From a virus, in IMG/VR virus record IMGVR_UViG_3300034279_001044, positions 1-31,177 of that record: DNA of 31,177 nt; one strand, written 5' to 3'. The notes under the pieces were generated by a model. The model was given only the letters and a program-made list of their open reading frames with translations. It had not been told where the DNA came from and made no database searches. The translations under genes were made by a program, and so were the position numbers. Position 1 is the first letter of the stretch. Each line of letters opens with the position of its first letter. Of this stretch, positions 1 to 9,904 are shown one piece after another.

Positions 1-322
1 ATGTCCCTTCATCTCCATCAAGACATAACAATTTATATTGAGAGTAAATTGCTCTTGATGGTGTATCATCCAAATCACCACCAACATTCAATGAACCAGA
101 TCCACTAATATGACCATATGCAACTGAAAACATTTTTTCATCATTACATGACAATGATGCAGAACCCCATATTTCATAATAGTATTCTTGTGAAGCAGTT
201 GTTTGTGTGGAACTAGTAAAAAATGTATTTAATGTAGCAGTATTTGGATTCCAAAGACCATAAGCATAACCTTTTGGTTTTCCTTTAAGTGAGGAACCAA
301 TACTGTATTTAATTTCTGCCAT
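1..322 (-). CDS. Partial virion-associated hypothetical protein (C-terminus outside window)
   Basis: An open frame runs leftward from an ATG (complement of 320-322) to the window edge with no stop, giving the first 107 residues. It begins MAEIKYSIGSSLKGKPKGYAYG and is rich in Ser, Thr, Gly and Tyr, like the neighbouring tail proteins; two Cys residues are present. It lies 42 bases downstream of the next structural gene on the same strand, so it probably belongs to the same late transcription unit and encodes a tail, baseplate or fibre component. The preceding spacer is AT-rich and has no strong ribosome-binding site. I do not recognise a family, and the function is inferred only from position and composition. 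Confidence 0.6.
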   Translation of the reverse strand, partial: MAEIKYSIGSSLKGKPKGYAYGLWNPNTATLNTFFTSSTQTTASQEYYYEIWGSASLSCNDEKMFSVAYGHISGSGSLNVGGDLDDTPSRAIYSQYKLLCLDGDEGT

Positions 323-364
323 AATAGTTATCCGAATTATTTATTAAAACTTGTTAAACTTAAA

Positions 365-1048
365 TTATGTTCCAGATACAATAGTCACTGGTATAACATA
401 ACGTGAACCGTAAGTATTGTTTGTGATAATAATTTTTGTAGACTTTCCAATAAGAGTAGTTGCATTTGATGGATTAGCAAAAACACCAGTTTTAACTCCT
501 ACTGCAAAATCAGCGGAATTTGTTGCACTAACGTGATTAGCATATGTAATGGATTTACCAGACATACTCATTTGATTTGCGTTTACAATTTTTTCCAAGA
601 AGAAATATGTTCCATCCAACAAAGTAATAGTATAACTTTGATTTGTTTTTCCGTCATCAATGCCGTCAATCTTCCATTGTTTTGTCTTCAATGGTAGAGG
701 TTTTGTTGCAGTTGTTCCAAGTTCATTTTGCTTAAACTCAATAGCAGTTATTCCTTGAGTATCAATATATGGAATACTTTGAGAACCGGCATCTAATGTA
801 AGCAACTTATATTTCATTGATTGTGTTTCATCCGGAACGGGTTCCGTGATTGGCAAGTTTTCTATAACTATACCCATTTTTGCCTCACCAAAAGGATGAT
901 TTTGATTCCATAAATCGTAATCAATTTCATCATCAGCAAGAGCAAATTGTGTTATGTTAAAAGCGTTGTTTCCTTTTGCTAAAAGCTCTCTACCCTTTTT
1001 AGTAAGAATTGCCTCAACTGTAACAACCGAATTGTCTAAATATCCCAT
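365..1048 (-). CDS. Putative virion structural protein, 227 aa
   Basis: The protein begins MGYLDNSVVTVEAILTKKGR and continues with a stretch around residues 30-50 of the form NITQFALADDEIDYDLW. This N-terminus resembles structural proteins I associate with T4-like marine phages, though I cannot name the family. It has no signal peptide, membrane segment or enzyme motif; the C-terminal half is Thr/Ser/Asn-rich and probably beta-structured. The start is preceded by TTAAGGAG at good spacing. It lies downstream of the 1324-residue tail protein after an 88-base spacer, so it is likely a late gene for a baseplate or tail accessory component. Confidence is high that it is a real gene, moderate for 'structural' and low for any precise role. 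Confidence 0.65.
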   Translation of the reverse strand: MGYLDNSVVTVEAILTKKGRELLAKGNNAFNITQFALADDEIDYDLWNQNHPFGEAKMGIVIENLPITEPVPDETQSMKYKLLTLDAGSQSIPYIDTQGITAIEFKQNELGTTATKPLPLKTKQWKIDGIDDGKTNQSYTITLLDGTYFFLEKIVNANQMSMSGKSITYANHVSATNSADFAVGVKTGVFANPSNATTLIGKSTKIIITNNTYGSRYVIPVTIVSGT

Positions 1049-1136
1049 TGTAAAACTCCTTAAAAACTATTAGTATTAACTATAAATATATGTCTAATCA
1101 TAAAATACTTGCATTAAACAACCAAATTTGTTTTAA

Positions 1137-4100
1137 TTACAAAACAGATTCATTCGGTATGTCATAAATAACAACTGGATTTGAATCCGATTGTTCATCA
1201 TAAGAATTGTATATTGCAATAGTTTTAATATAAGTTATACCGCCACTATTTTTACAACCTTCATATTGATGTCTTCTTTTTCCAGAAGTGTAATTGTGTG
1301 GATTTGTAAAACTAGATGTAACATACTCAAAAGAACTATATGTATACTTTTCATAATTGTCACCACTATAATAAAACTTAAATCCACTATAATAATTATC
1401 AGTTTTATATTTTTCTATCTGTTCAAATAATGCTTCAGACTTTTCAACCGCATTATTGGTGTAATACCATTTTCCATAATTTACACTATTTTGGTTTGTT
1501 CCAAATTTTACATTTCTTCTTAAATAAGTATTTGTAAAATCCCTTTTTATTTCCACAGAATCTATATCAAGCGGTTTATTGTAAATACCATAAACATTTT
1601 GTATATTTGAAATTTTTGTATTGTATGATGTAACTATTCCTTCAAATAACTTATTAGATGCAGATATTATGGCATTCTTTTCTTCATACAATGCACCTAT
1701 ACTTCCAGTTATTGGTAATGTTAAAAGTTGTGTATGTGGCGTCACAATAAATTTTGTTACAAAATCCATATCATCTTCAAGATTTTGTGTATCGGCTTCC
1801 ATTACAGTATCTATTATCGCATCGGCTTCAAATTCATCAGATTCACTTGGTATTTCCTCATCGAATCCAATGAATATAGTTCCATTTATCTGATTAAGTT
1901 CACTTGAAATTACACCTAATTTTGACAACTCACTAACTTCTTTTACAAATTTAGTAGGTGGTTCTCCTGAAAAGTTCTTTCCTATTTTTACTTTAGATCG
2001 TTCTAATATATTCGGCTCAATAACCAATCCTAAAATTTCATTTGCACGTGCAGGAATCATTTGTCTGATTTGATCGAATACACCAAAATCAAATTGTGAT
2101 ATTAAACTGATGTATGCATTAAAATCATTTCTATTTGTATATTTTTGCCAATACTGTCTTGAAAACCATTTTAATCTAGTATATTCTTCAGCATTAACAT
2201 TTGAGTATTCACCAAAATAATCATCAATCCAAGTTGAACCTATTGTTTCATATATGTCTTCATTTATTATGTGTTGTGGTGAAAATGCAACCATCAATTT
2301 GTTTGAATCTTGAGAATATCTGTCAAACGCAGTTAATGCATATGATTCATCTTTTGTTAAAGGACCCAACAAAGATGCAGAATCAATACGGACTTTTTCA
2401 GAAAATGGTGTGTCAATTCCAACCGATGCAATTTCCATATTGTATGTTTCTGTTATAGATTCAAAAGAACTTGAATTGAATCCAAACAAATATGCATTCT
2501 TGGATGAACTATAAAATGTATTTTTTGTTTGATTTGGATGTGAACTAAACAAACTTGTTGTTAATGCAGTATCAAACTTTTGCCAAAACTTCCATTGTCC
2601 TTGTAAGTCATAATAAGAAGATGTTGCGGTGTTTCCGTTATATGCTCTTGCCGCAATTACATGATTATCAAATGATGCAGAATTTAATTGTCTTGTCCAA
2701 TATCTCAATTCAAATATGGAACCCGAAAGTATATTATTTGTTTGTGGGTTTGAACCTGAGCCAATGTATAAGTGTCCATCAGATGTCCAAGCCGTATTGT
2801 AACTTGAACTTACACTTCCGGTTACAATAATACTCGCACTTCTTTCAACTGCAATTTTTCCATACTTTGCAGTTTTTAATATAAAGTCATATTTTTGATT
2901 CGATGAAGATACATCACTCGAAAGACTTCTACGAATCATTATGTTCAACGGAACATCATCGTATAGGTATTCATTTGTTATTGAAGCAGTAGCATAATTT
3001 GTTCCATTGCTCAAATAAAAATTTATACTACCCTTTTCAATATCAGTTCCGTCTTTATGGATGGTGACAAACCAATCCAATCTACTACCAGAAACTTTTT
3101 GTAAAACTGTTTGAACTGGATCATTAACATAAGAATACGAATCTTCCGGTTCCATTTTCCAACGAAATGTTAGGGTATCTGGATACTGCCAATTTCCATC
3201 AGAATTGTTTACCCTCTCCCAAGGAACACGAACATAACTTGATGTTGTTGGTAGCGGATAACTACCCTTAAAATTTAAGTAGTATGTATGTTTTTCCCAT
3301 TCTGCTCTTGGTTTGATTCCCAAATCTGCATTATCTGGTCCACCAAATTCTCTGATAGTTAAAATAGTTTGTGGTATTCCATATGCCGCAAGTAATGCCT
3401 TTACCCCCCTAGCAGTTCCCTTTGTTTTGTAAATGTAAGGAAGATTGTTAAATATGCGTCTCCAAACTTCTTTTGTTCGGTCTTCATCTGATTTTGAGTA
3501 TTCCTTACCAACAGTTGTTCTACCAGTCCAAATAGGTTCACCACTACCACTCAATCCAAGTGCATATTCCCACAATTCTTTTGAAGTAGATCCTTGTGAT
3601 AAAGTCCAACCTAAATTTTTTGTTGCCTCATAAATCAAATCCTGTGAAAGACCATCTCGCGGATTTTCTACTCTTAAATTTTTCTTCAATATATGATCGG
3701 CGTAATAATACAAAATATCAAAATGTTGTCCAATCATTCTGACAAACGTGATAAATTGTTCATTATCCTTACTGTCAAATATATGTTCTGGTATTGCCTT
3801 ATCAAGTGAATTGTAATTAGACATATCATAGTCTGTTGCAATATCAAGTATATTGTTATACCAATCTTCAACTAAACTGGAAGTTATACTCTGTAAATTG
3901 AATTTACCTTCTTTTGTTAAGAGATGATATGTGCTTCCAGTGACCTCATATTTTGGAAATGGTTGAACAGGAGCAGATGATTGTGTAGTGTAATAAAAAC
4001 TTGAAGATGTTTCGTAATATAAAAACTTTTCAAAGTCATCAAAACCGGATACAACTTTATCTTTTAAGAGTTTTATATTTGTTTTATTTGTATCAAGTGA

Positions 4101-5111
4101 TCCAGTATAGGTATTTAATATATCCAACTGATTATTGTAATTTTCAATTAACTGTATCTTGTAATAAAAATTTTCTACTCTTTCTTCCGCAGACGAATAG
4201 AATATAAAATTTTTGAAATCGGTAAAATCCAAATTTAATTTTACATTAGATCCAGAATCCAATAAATACTTGTTTAGTAGTTCTTGTGAAGTTTGAACAT
4301 TTGTTTGTAATAAGTCATTCCAAGATCTGTAATCTGTTTCTGTTGATACCCAATGTGCAGTATCAACTTCATAATTAGGACCAGATATGTAAGAAGGCAT
4401 TAAACTTTCTTCTTCACGATATATCAACACATTATCAATGTATGGTTTCATTATCTGACTTGATAACCAACATTCATAATATAAATCAACATCAGCCGGA
4501 AGTGGTTCATACAGTTTAACAAAAAATGTATCTATTTCGCCATTTGATGTTACATTGATTACATCAATTATATTATTTTCACCAAAATTAAGAACTATTG
4601 GTAAAATAAATTTTGATCCCCTCAAATACTGTAATACAAAATCACTTAACTCTGCTTGAGCAACCTCATCAGTTGGTTTTGTTAATGATAATTGTAATTC
4701 CCTTCTGTCTAATGAAATGTCTGATATAAACAGTCTACTATCGTTATTGTTACTTCCGATGAGATTACGGAAAAAATTGTATACAACTTTATATGGACCT
4801 GGTATTATTTTTGCCTGTTGTAGATGTGAGTGAACGTCTAAAATTACATACTTAAATGTTTCATTGTTTTCCGTTCTAATATCAACCCCATAATTTACAG
4901 AATAAAGAGTATCAACATATGCACCATTTGGCAAAAATATATGAAACTCTATACTAGTTGATAGTGATGTTGGATCTTCAGGATTTACAACAGAATCAAA
5001 TCTTGGAACAACTATATTTCTTCCAAGTTTGTTTTGTAACACACGGACACCACGAATTGGATCTCGTGTTGTAAATATCTCATTTAGATTTTTGTATAAA
5101 AAATTTGGCAT
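1137..5111 (-). CDS. Large baseplate/tail protein with LamG-like domain, 1324 aa
   Basis: This very long protein begins MPNFLYKNLNEIFTTRDPIRG. Residues about 635-845 look like a concanavalin/LamG jelly roll: a beta-rich stretch with LTFRWKMEPED near the start, then LYIGSGSNPQTNNILSGSI and FELRYWTRQLNSASFDNH, which follow the usual 'weak-contact strand, loop, LRIWNRALS' pattern of that fold. The C-terminal third (about residues 1040-1324) is mixed and partly acidic. It is the first large gene after the gp25-gp6 pair, the DNRLRE-like protein and a coiled-coil protein. That position is where T4-like phages keep wedge proteins such as gp7, gp8 and gp10, but no specific homology to any of these is visible. 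LamG-like domains in tail proteins often bind glycans or mediate assembly. No frameshift is seen. Confidence 0.7.
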   Translation of the reverse strand: MPNFLYKNLNEIFTTRDPIRGVRVLQNKLGRNIVVPRFDSVVNPEDPTSLSTSIEFHIFLPNGAYVDTLYSVNYGVDIRTENNETFKYVILDVHSHLQQAKIIPGPYKVVYNFFRNLIGSNNNDSRLFISDISLDRRELQLSLTKPTDEVAQAELSDFVLQYLRGSKFILPIVLNFGENNIIDVINVTSNGEIDTFFVKLYEPLPADVDLYYECWLSSQIMKPYIDNVLIYREEESLMPSYISGPNYEVDTAHWVSTETDYRSWNDLLQTNVQTSQELLNKYLLDSGSNVKLNLDFTDFKNFIFYSSAEERVENFYYKIQLIENYNNQLDILNTYTGSLDTNKTNIKLLKDKVVSGFDDFEKFLYYETSSSFYYTTQSSAPVQPFPKYEVTGSTYHLLTKEGKFNLQSITSSLVEDWYNNILDIATDYDMSNYNSLDKAIPEHIFDSKDNEQFITFVRMIGQHFDILYYYADHILKKNLRVENPRDGLSQDLIYEATKNLGWTLSQGSTSKELWEYALGLSGSGEPIWTGRTTVGKEYSKSDEDRTKEVWRRIFNNLPYIYKTKGTARGVKALLAAYGIPQTILTIREFGGPDNADLGIKPRAEWEKHTYYLNFKGSYPLPTTSSYVRVPWERVNNSDGNWQYPDTLTFRWKMEPEDSYSYVNDPVQTVLQKVSGSRLDWFVTIHKDGTDIEKGSINFYLSNGTNYATASITNEYLYDDVPLNIMIRRSLSSDVSSSNQKYDFILKTAKYGKIAVERSASIIVTGSVSSSYNTAWTSDGHLYIGSGSNPQTNNILSGSIFELRYWTRQLNSASFDNHVIAARAYNGNTATSSYYDLQGQWKFWQKFDTALTTSLFSSHPNQTKNTFYSSSKNAYLFGFNSSSFESITETYNMEIASVGIDTPFSEKVRIDSASLLGPLTKDESYALTAFDRYSQDSNKLMVAFSPQHIINEDIYETIGSTWIDDYFGEYSNVNAEEYTRLKWFSRQYWQKYTNRNDFNAYISLISQFDFGVFDQIRQMIPARANEILGLVIEPNILERSKVKIGKNFSGEPPTKFVKEVSELSKLGVISSELNQINGTIFIGFDEEIPSESDEFEADAIIDTVMEADTQNLEDDMDFVTKFIVTPHTQLLTLPITGSIGALYEEKNAIISASNKLFEGIVTSYNTKISNIQNVYGIYNKPLDIDSVEIKRDFTNTYLRRNVKFGTNQNSVNYGKWYYTNNAVEKSEALFEQIEKYKTDNYYSGFKFYYSGDNYEKYTYSSFEYVTSSFTNPHNYTSGKRRHQYEGCKNSGGITYIKTIAIYNSYDEQSDSNPVVIYDIPNESVL

Positions 5112-5141
5112 ACAACTACTTTATTTTAATGTAAATTATTA

Positions 5142-5864
5142 TCAACCTTCACCGTAATTAACGTCAATTACTCCATTTAGGTCTGGTAAGTTTCCTATTT
5201 CTCTTAATTCACTAACTTGTTTACTCAATAAATCATAAGCTTCTTGATTTCTAACATATATGTTGCTCAATGAAGCAGAAACAAATGTCTGTTGATTTTG
5301 AACTCTAGCAGACATCAAATCTATACTGTTTTCTTGTTGTCTTTGTAGTTCTCTATTTATATTTTCAAGATACTGTATTCTTGTAGACTGTCTTGAATTT
5401 TCACTAGCGGCATATTGCATAAAATCATTTAATCTATCGTTTGAATTTGCCATATTTTCTATCAAATCGGATGAATTGTTTAATGCAGTTTCTAAATCAG
5501 ATATTTTCTTACGAAGAGCAGCAACTGAATTTTGATTTTGTTGTGCCAAATTTGTCAATTCTGATAGTAACTGGTTTTTTGCAACTTCTTTTACTAATTG
5601 CATTCCTTCTTTCAAATCTGCAGGTAAACCAGCTTCAAATAATATAGTTCTTTCGGATTCTTCCAATTTTCTAAAAATAATAGATTCTGCTTCGATTGCA
5701 GTTGGTAATGACTTAAATTCAGATTTAACAATGTATCTAAAATTATCAGTTAAAAATCTTTCATCTAAAACAGGAACTTCTACTTTTCCTTGATTTAGAA
5801 TAGAACTTTCTTCGGTATAACTTATTATTCTATTTGAATCGGTATCACGAACTAAACCACTCAT
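5142..5864 (-). CDS. Coiled-coil tail/baseplate protein, 240 aa
   Basis: The N-terminal 90 residues are mixed (MSGLVRDTDSNRIISYTEES at the start). Residues about 95-225 are a long, Gln/Asn-rich helical region with heptad spacing of Leu, Ile and Ala, for example ISDLETALNNSSDLIENM, and look like an extended coiled coil. The start ATG overlaps the stop of the upstream DNRLRE-like gene by four bases (ATGA), which implies translational coupling. The position inside the baseplate operon suggests a trimeric or rod-like connector between wedge and fibre components. No family was recognised, and the role is inferred from structure type and context. Confidence 0.65.
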   Translation of the reverse strand: MSGLVRDTDSNRIISYTEESSILNQGKVEVPVLDERFLTDNFRYIVKSEFKSLPTAIEAESIIFRKLEESERTILFEAGLPADLKEGMQLVKEVAKNQLLSELTNLAQQNQNSVAALRKKISDLETALNNSSDLIENMANSNDRLNDFMQYAASENSRQSTRIQYLENINRELQRQQENSIDLMSARVQNQQTFVSASLSNIYVRNQEAYDLLSKQVSELREIGNLPDLNGVIDVNYGEG

Positions 5865-7036
5865 CTTGTAACCTTAAAGTAATAATTGTTATCAAAAATT
5901 TGAACTCTATCACCACCATCTGTTTCTACTTTAATTACAACTCTATAAAATCTTTCAGGTTGAAAAGAGTTCATCCAAAGATTAAAATAACTACTTGTTC
6001 CATCACAACTAATTTTTGAACCACTATAATCAAATGGCAATATAACTTCATCAGTATGAGCATCTCTAATTTCATAATAAGAAGATGAAGGCAAATAATA
6101 ATTTATAGTATGATATGATTGAGTTGTGTAATTTTTTTGTGGATATTTTTGATTAGCATATATTCTAATTTTTGCCTTTTCAGTTTCAGCATAGAATTTT
6201 TTTAATTTTACATTTATATTCAAGTTTTCGTCTGATACTCGTGTTAGACTTCCAGTTACAAAAACAGAATCATCCCAAACAACATTAAGTCTTGGAACAT
6301 ATATGGTATTGCTATCAGTTCCAAAAAATTTAAGTCCTGTTAAGAATGCAACAGAAGATTCTATTTCGTCACTAAATTTTAATATAAATCCATCATTTTC
6401 AAATCTACCAGAACCGGTTATCCACTTTTTAACTATACCGGTTACATCCATGTAAATATCGGATGATTGAAATGAAAATGATTGAGTACATTCCAAATTA
6501 TCATAATCCCACCAAGTTCCTCCACCTTCATTTGTGTAATATGAAGATGTAACATCAGCTACTATGTTTGATCCACCCCACATATTATCATTTTGAATCC
6601 ATGTTTGTGATAAATTATCCCATTCAAATGATGATGTTGCAGGTGGAATTTCCCATTCTGTTCCAACAGTTTTTGATGATCTAAATTTCCAAGAAACACC
6701 ATCTGTTGTAATTGGGTTGTTTCCAAATCTACCGGTTCCATTTGTCCATGAAGAACTAACCGGATATGCGTATACTGTATATTCTTGTGGCAATTCTCTA
6801 ACATCAGCGGTTGCAAGTGATAGATAATACTTTGCATTTTGTGATATTTTTCCTGCATTTACTCTTTCTTCTATTTCACTAACATCAAATTTCAATAGAA
6901 CTCTTGCATTGTATATTGAAGAACCCGATCCATTTGCTTCATGTGAAATTTCCAATAAAGAATCCACACCAGTATTCATCTCTATTGACTTTTCGTAAAT
7001 GGTAGCATCTCTTTGTGCAAATATAGAATATATCAT
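5861..7036 (-). CDS. DNRLRE/CBM96-like beta-sandwich tail protein, 391 aa
   Basis: The N-terminal half has the pattern of DNRLRE (CBM96-like) domains: an opening RDATIYEKS, a 'N-x-G-x-x-x-x-L' stretch, then YNARVLLKFDVSEIEERV and later ADVRELPQEYTVYAY and VTGIVKKWI with GFILKF. Such domains normally occur in secreted carbohydrate-binding or fibre proteins as a rigid beta-sandwich. The C-terminal 130 residues form a second beta-rich region, with KIRIYANQKYPQKNY near its start. Start and stop overlap both neighbours by four bases, so it is coupled to gp6 upstream and to the coiled-coil protein downstream. A likely role is a baseplate-attached stalk or receptor-contact protein. The domain call is by eye from motif order only. 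Confidence 0.6.
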   Translation of the reverse strand: MIYSIFAQRDATIYEKSIEMNTGVDSLLEISHEANGSGSSIYNARVLLKFDVSEIEERVNAGKISQNAKYYLSLATADVRELPQEYTVYAYPVSSSWTNGTGRFGNNPITTDGVSWKFRSSKTVGTEWEIPPATSSFEWDNLSQTWIQNDNMWGGSNIVADVTSSYYTNEGGGTWWDYDNLECTQSFSFQSSDIYMDVTGIVKKWITGSGRFENDGFILKFSDEIESSVAFLTGLKFFGTDSNTIYVPRLNVVWDDSVFVTGSLTRVSDENLNINVKLKKFYAETEKAKIRIYANQKYPQKNYTTQSYHTINYYLPSSSYYEIRDAHTDEVILPFDYSGSKISCDGTSSYFNLWMNSFQPERFYRVVIKVETDGGDRVQIFDNNYYFKVTR

Positions 7037-8925
7037 CCGAATGCCCTCACTTTACCTATTATATCATTATTTGGGTATCTTACTTCAAAGATAGAAGGAT
7101 CTAATGACGGAAACAATATACCATCTTTTATAGATTGGTCTATATTGTAAGCATTTGGAGAATACCCTAATGTTTGATCGTATAAATTTTTGAATTTTAC
7201 TTGAACAACTGTTTGAACACCTGGAACTTTATCCAATTCTGTATAAACATTACTTATGATAATAGGTTGATTTATTTGCCATCTTTTTATATCAAAGTAT
7301 TGCTTCAATCTATCTATACACTTTAACAAAACTTTGTTTCCATTTTCATCGGGCATAATGATAACATCAAATTCAATTCCGATGTTAATAATATAAGCGT
7401 CACGAATGTTTATGGCATCTGTTAAAATTCTATGGTGATTTAGATATGTTTTCAAATTTTCTTTTGTTGCATTGTTTGCATTTATTAGTTTATTAGTACC
7501 ATCGTATGCCAATACATAAAAATTTAGAGCAAGTTGATTCTGCACTCTTTCATTATTAAATACAGCATCTCTTGTAAGTTGTGTATCTTTTGTTATGTAT
7601 GCCTTAGCAATAGAACCATATTTTGATGGAAGACTGTATGCACGAATTATGTAATCCTCTTTTGTTACAGCACGATTTTGTGATGCAAACGAAGCAACTG
7701 CATTTTGTCTAATTTCATTCGTTTCTTCTGGCTCTCTACCACCGGTTGCAGGTTGTGGGTTTGTTACTGCAAGACTTCCCAATACTTGTCTTAAAAGAAC
7801 TGAATCTAAACCACTTTCATCTATTAAAATGTTTCTGTTCCGTATTGAAGTAATTACATCACTAGGAACATTGTCCAATACACCATTTCCAGTAGTATAA
7901 TATACAGTCAATTTTGTATTATTAGGTGCAAGACCATATGTTTTTGTATACAAAAAATTTGATGGATCTATATTCGGTGAACTATTAAAAACATTTTGTG
8001 GCAATGAATTACCAACCAAATCTGGATTTGGAATCAAAAGTTCATCATCTAAATCGGATATTCCAGCACCAAACATTATTTCAAACTCACCATTTGATCT
8101 TTGTCTTGTAGTAAATCTTCTTGCAATCTTTCTCAACTTCAACAAGTATGGTGTTTCTTCTCTGTAATAACTTAACTGTCTGTCATTTCTTGATATGTTA
8201 GGCGTTGGTTCAAAAATTGTATCTTGTGCTAAAAATGGAACATGATACCATTTATTTCCATCCGAATCCATTGCATAAAGTATTTCAATTAAAGTTGGAG
8301 CTTCTAATGTAACTTTATCGTATGGTTTTGGTTCTACGAAATCATATTCTTGTGTTTGTATTTTTCCAGAAACAACATTAACTTGTTTTTTCAATAACCA
8401 AAATAATACTTCACCGGTATTTTCATCGGCTTCATACGGTGTAATTTCTGTTGGATCAAAACTACTACTAAACTTAAAATCCACATAGTCCGTTGTTCTA
8501 AATTCAATATCAGATGCATTTGTTGTTGCAATAATCATTCCATCTTCAATGGCAAATGCATAATCAAAATCAGGAACTATTTGTCCACTTATCATTTTTG
8601 ATGGAACTATTTGAAATACATCAAGTTTTGTATTAGATGCAATTTTATTTTTAGGCATATATCCCAATGACTGTGCAATGTTTATTATGTTTTGTCTTTC
8701 TGATGCATGATGTATCATCGACTCTTGTAAAGTTACATCTGTGTAGTATGAAAGAACATCACCAACATACGCAGCCATTTCCAAAAACATCATTCCAGGA
8801 GATGCTTCATTGAAATCTTGGTATGTATTTGGAAAATAATTTTTGGTAAAATCAATTAGATTTTGCTTTAATGATGAAAAATCTTTTGATAAATAACGAA
8901 TGTCTTTATTGACTAAATTAGCCAT
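7033..8925 (-). CDS. Baseplate wedge protein, T4 gp6-like (baseplate J family), 630 aa
   Basis: The N-terminus carries the gp6/baseplate-J signature seen in T4-like phages: DFSSLKQNLIDFTKNYFP, then FNEASPGMMFLEMAAYVGDVLSYY, then RQNIINIAQSLGYMPKNK. The last phrase is the conserved 'A-x-x-L-G-Y-x-P' element. A later stretch, RAVTKEDYIIRAYSLP, matches the conserved 'V-T-x-x-D-Y' segment of the family. In T4, gp6 dimers form the continuous ring of the baseplate and control sheath contraction. The gene overlaps gp25 upstream by eight bases, the usual pairing of these two wedge genes. The length is close to that of T4 gp6 (about 660 residues), and no defects are visible. Confidence 0.88.
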   Translation of the reverse strand: MANLVNKDIRYLSKDFSSLKQNLIDFTKNYFPNTYQDFNEASPGMMFLEMAAYVGDVLSYYTDVTLQESMIHHASERQNIINIAQSLGYMPKNKIASNTKLDVFQIVPSKMISGQIVPDFDYAFAIEDGMIIATTNASDIEFRTTDYVDFKFSSSFDPTEITPYEADENTGEVLFWLLKKQVNVVSGKIQTQEYDFVEPKPYDKVTLEAPTLIEILYAMDSDGNKWYHVPFLAQDTIFEPTPNISRNDRQLSYYREETPYLLKLRKIARRFTTRQRSNGEFEIMFGAGISDLDDELLIPNPDLVGNSLPQNVFNSSPNIDPSNFLYTKTYGLAPNNTKLTVYYTTGNGVLDNVPSDVITSIRNRNILIDESGLDSVLLRQVLGSLAVTNPQPATGGREPEETNEIRQNAVASFASQNRAVTKEDYIIRAYSLPSKYGSIAKAYITKDTQLTRDAVFNNERVQNQLALNFYVLAYDGTNKLINANNATKENLKTYLNHHRILTDAINIRDAYIINIGIEFDVIIMPDENGNKVLLKCIDRLKQYFDIKRWQINQPIIISNVYTELDKVPGVQTVVQVKFKNLYDQTLGYSPNAYNIDQSIKDGILFPSLDPSIFEVRYPNNDIIGKVRAFG

Positions 8926-9421
8926 TGTATATCGCCTCGGTTAATGTCAAGTTACCTGTTGTAGATATAAGTATTTGAATGGGTAAATATATGTCTGTTC
9001 CTTGTATTTGAACAACCAATTTAATCCCAACTGCATGGTCTGTTTCGATTACTCTACCATCCTCTGTTATATTTAATTCAACATCCAACTGATTTATATT
9101 CAAAAAAGGCATCCATGTTTTTATTGCAGAAGCAATTTCTTTTTTTATTTCATTAACAAAACCTTCTTCACTTGATATATTTTCAAACAGTATCAACCGT
9201 ATTTCTGTTCCAAATTCTGGTAACATATATCGTTCACCTTTTGCGGTTAATAACAGATTACGTAAATTAGATAAAACTTGTGAAACGTTAGTTATACTTT
9301 GATTGAATATACCGTTTGGATTGTTAAAAGGTAATGTAACACCAATATATTTGATATTATCGTTTGTAGTAGGCGATAATCCAGGATAGTGAACAGGTTG
9401 TTTTCTTCTAAAAGATCTCAC
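8918..9421 (-). CDS. Baseplate wedge protein, gp25-like, 167 aa
   Basis: The central motif GERYMLPEFGTEIRLILFE is the hallmark of the gp25/GpW-like family ('GER-x-x-x-P-x-F-G-x-x-x-x-x-x-LF'). It is followed by the expected helix NEIKKEIASAIKTWMPFL and a beta-strand region ending in VGIKLVVQIQGTD. In T4, gp25 joins the wedge to the sheath and nucleates contraction; relatives occur in type VI secretion systems and contractile bacteriocins. The start is GTG at 9421, chosen because GGGAG lies seven bases upstream; an ATG two bases further upstream is out of frame. It is three bases from the upstream gene and overlaps gp6 downstream. Confidence 0.9.
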   Translation of the reverse strand: MRSFRRKQPVHYPGLSPTTNDNIKYIGVTLPFNNPNGIFNQSITNVSQVLSNLRNLLLTAKGERYMLPEFGTEIRLILFENISSEEGFVNEIKKEIASAIKTWMPFLNINQLDVELNITEDGRVIETDHAVGIKLVVQIQGTDIYLPIQILISTTGNLTLTEAIYNG

Positions 9422-9424
9422 ATA

Positions 9425-9853
9425 TCATCTCCCTTTCTTTTCATCAATTTTTTTCATAAGAGCGGAATAATCTCTTGTTAATGCGGTCATAACTTCTGAT
9501 GGTATCTCTGCTTTTGTATATCCTTGTGGTATTACACTATTGTTTCTCTCATGGCCAAACCCTTCTGCCATATCCGCAGTAAAACGAAATTCATCTTCCA
9601 TTTCATAACTTTCTTGAAGACTTCTTTTTGTTTCTGCAAGTAGTTCTTGAATTGAACCAAATTCTGTTTTTTTAGTTTTTGGTTTTACTGTTTTTTTAGG
9701 CGTCTGACTTTCGTTATACAACGATAATCCATGATTTAACGTAGAAATATCATCCTTTTTTGTTTGTTTTTGAGATAATTTTTTTTCAAGAGCATATTCA
9801 ATTTCCTCTCGTATTATCTCACGTATTTTACTAAAAAAATTCTTTGTTTCCAT
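9425..9853 (-). CDS. Small charged protein upstream of gp25, 142 aa
   Basis: The protein has a helical charged N-terminus (FFSKIREIIREEIEYALEKK), a Lys/Thr-rich low-complexity linker at about residues 50-65 and a more conserved-looking C-terminal half containing FTADMAEGFGHERN and the stretch SEVMTALTRDYSALMKKID. No signal peptide or membrane segment is present. The start is preceded by AAAGG eight bases away. Its position, between the 735-residue hydrolase-containing protein and gp25, suggests a baseplate assembly or chaperone-like factor. I do not recognise a family. Confidence 0.65.
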   Translation of the reverse strand: METKNFFSKIREIIREEIEYALEKKLSQKQTKKDDISTLNHGLSLYNESQTPKKTVKPKTKKTEFGSIQELLAETKRSLQESYEMEDEFRFTADMAEGFGHERNNSVIPQGYTKAEIPSEVMTALTRDYSALMKKIDEKKGR

Positions 9854-9904
9854 TGTGCTACCTTTGTATAAAACTTACTTACAATAAATATCTTCGATAA
9901 CCAA

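Noticed and set aside
1081-1088. TATAAATA, the exact T4 late-promoter box, on the plus strand
   Set aside because: It points rightward, away from any plus-strand gene; all genes here run leftward. AT-rich chance occurrence is likely.
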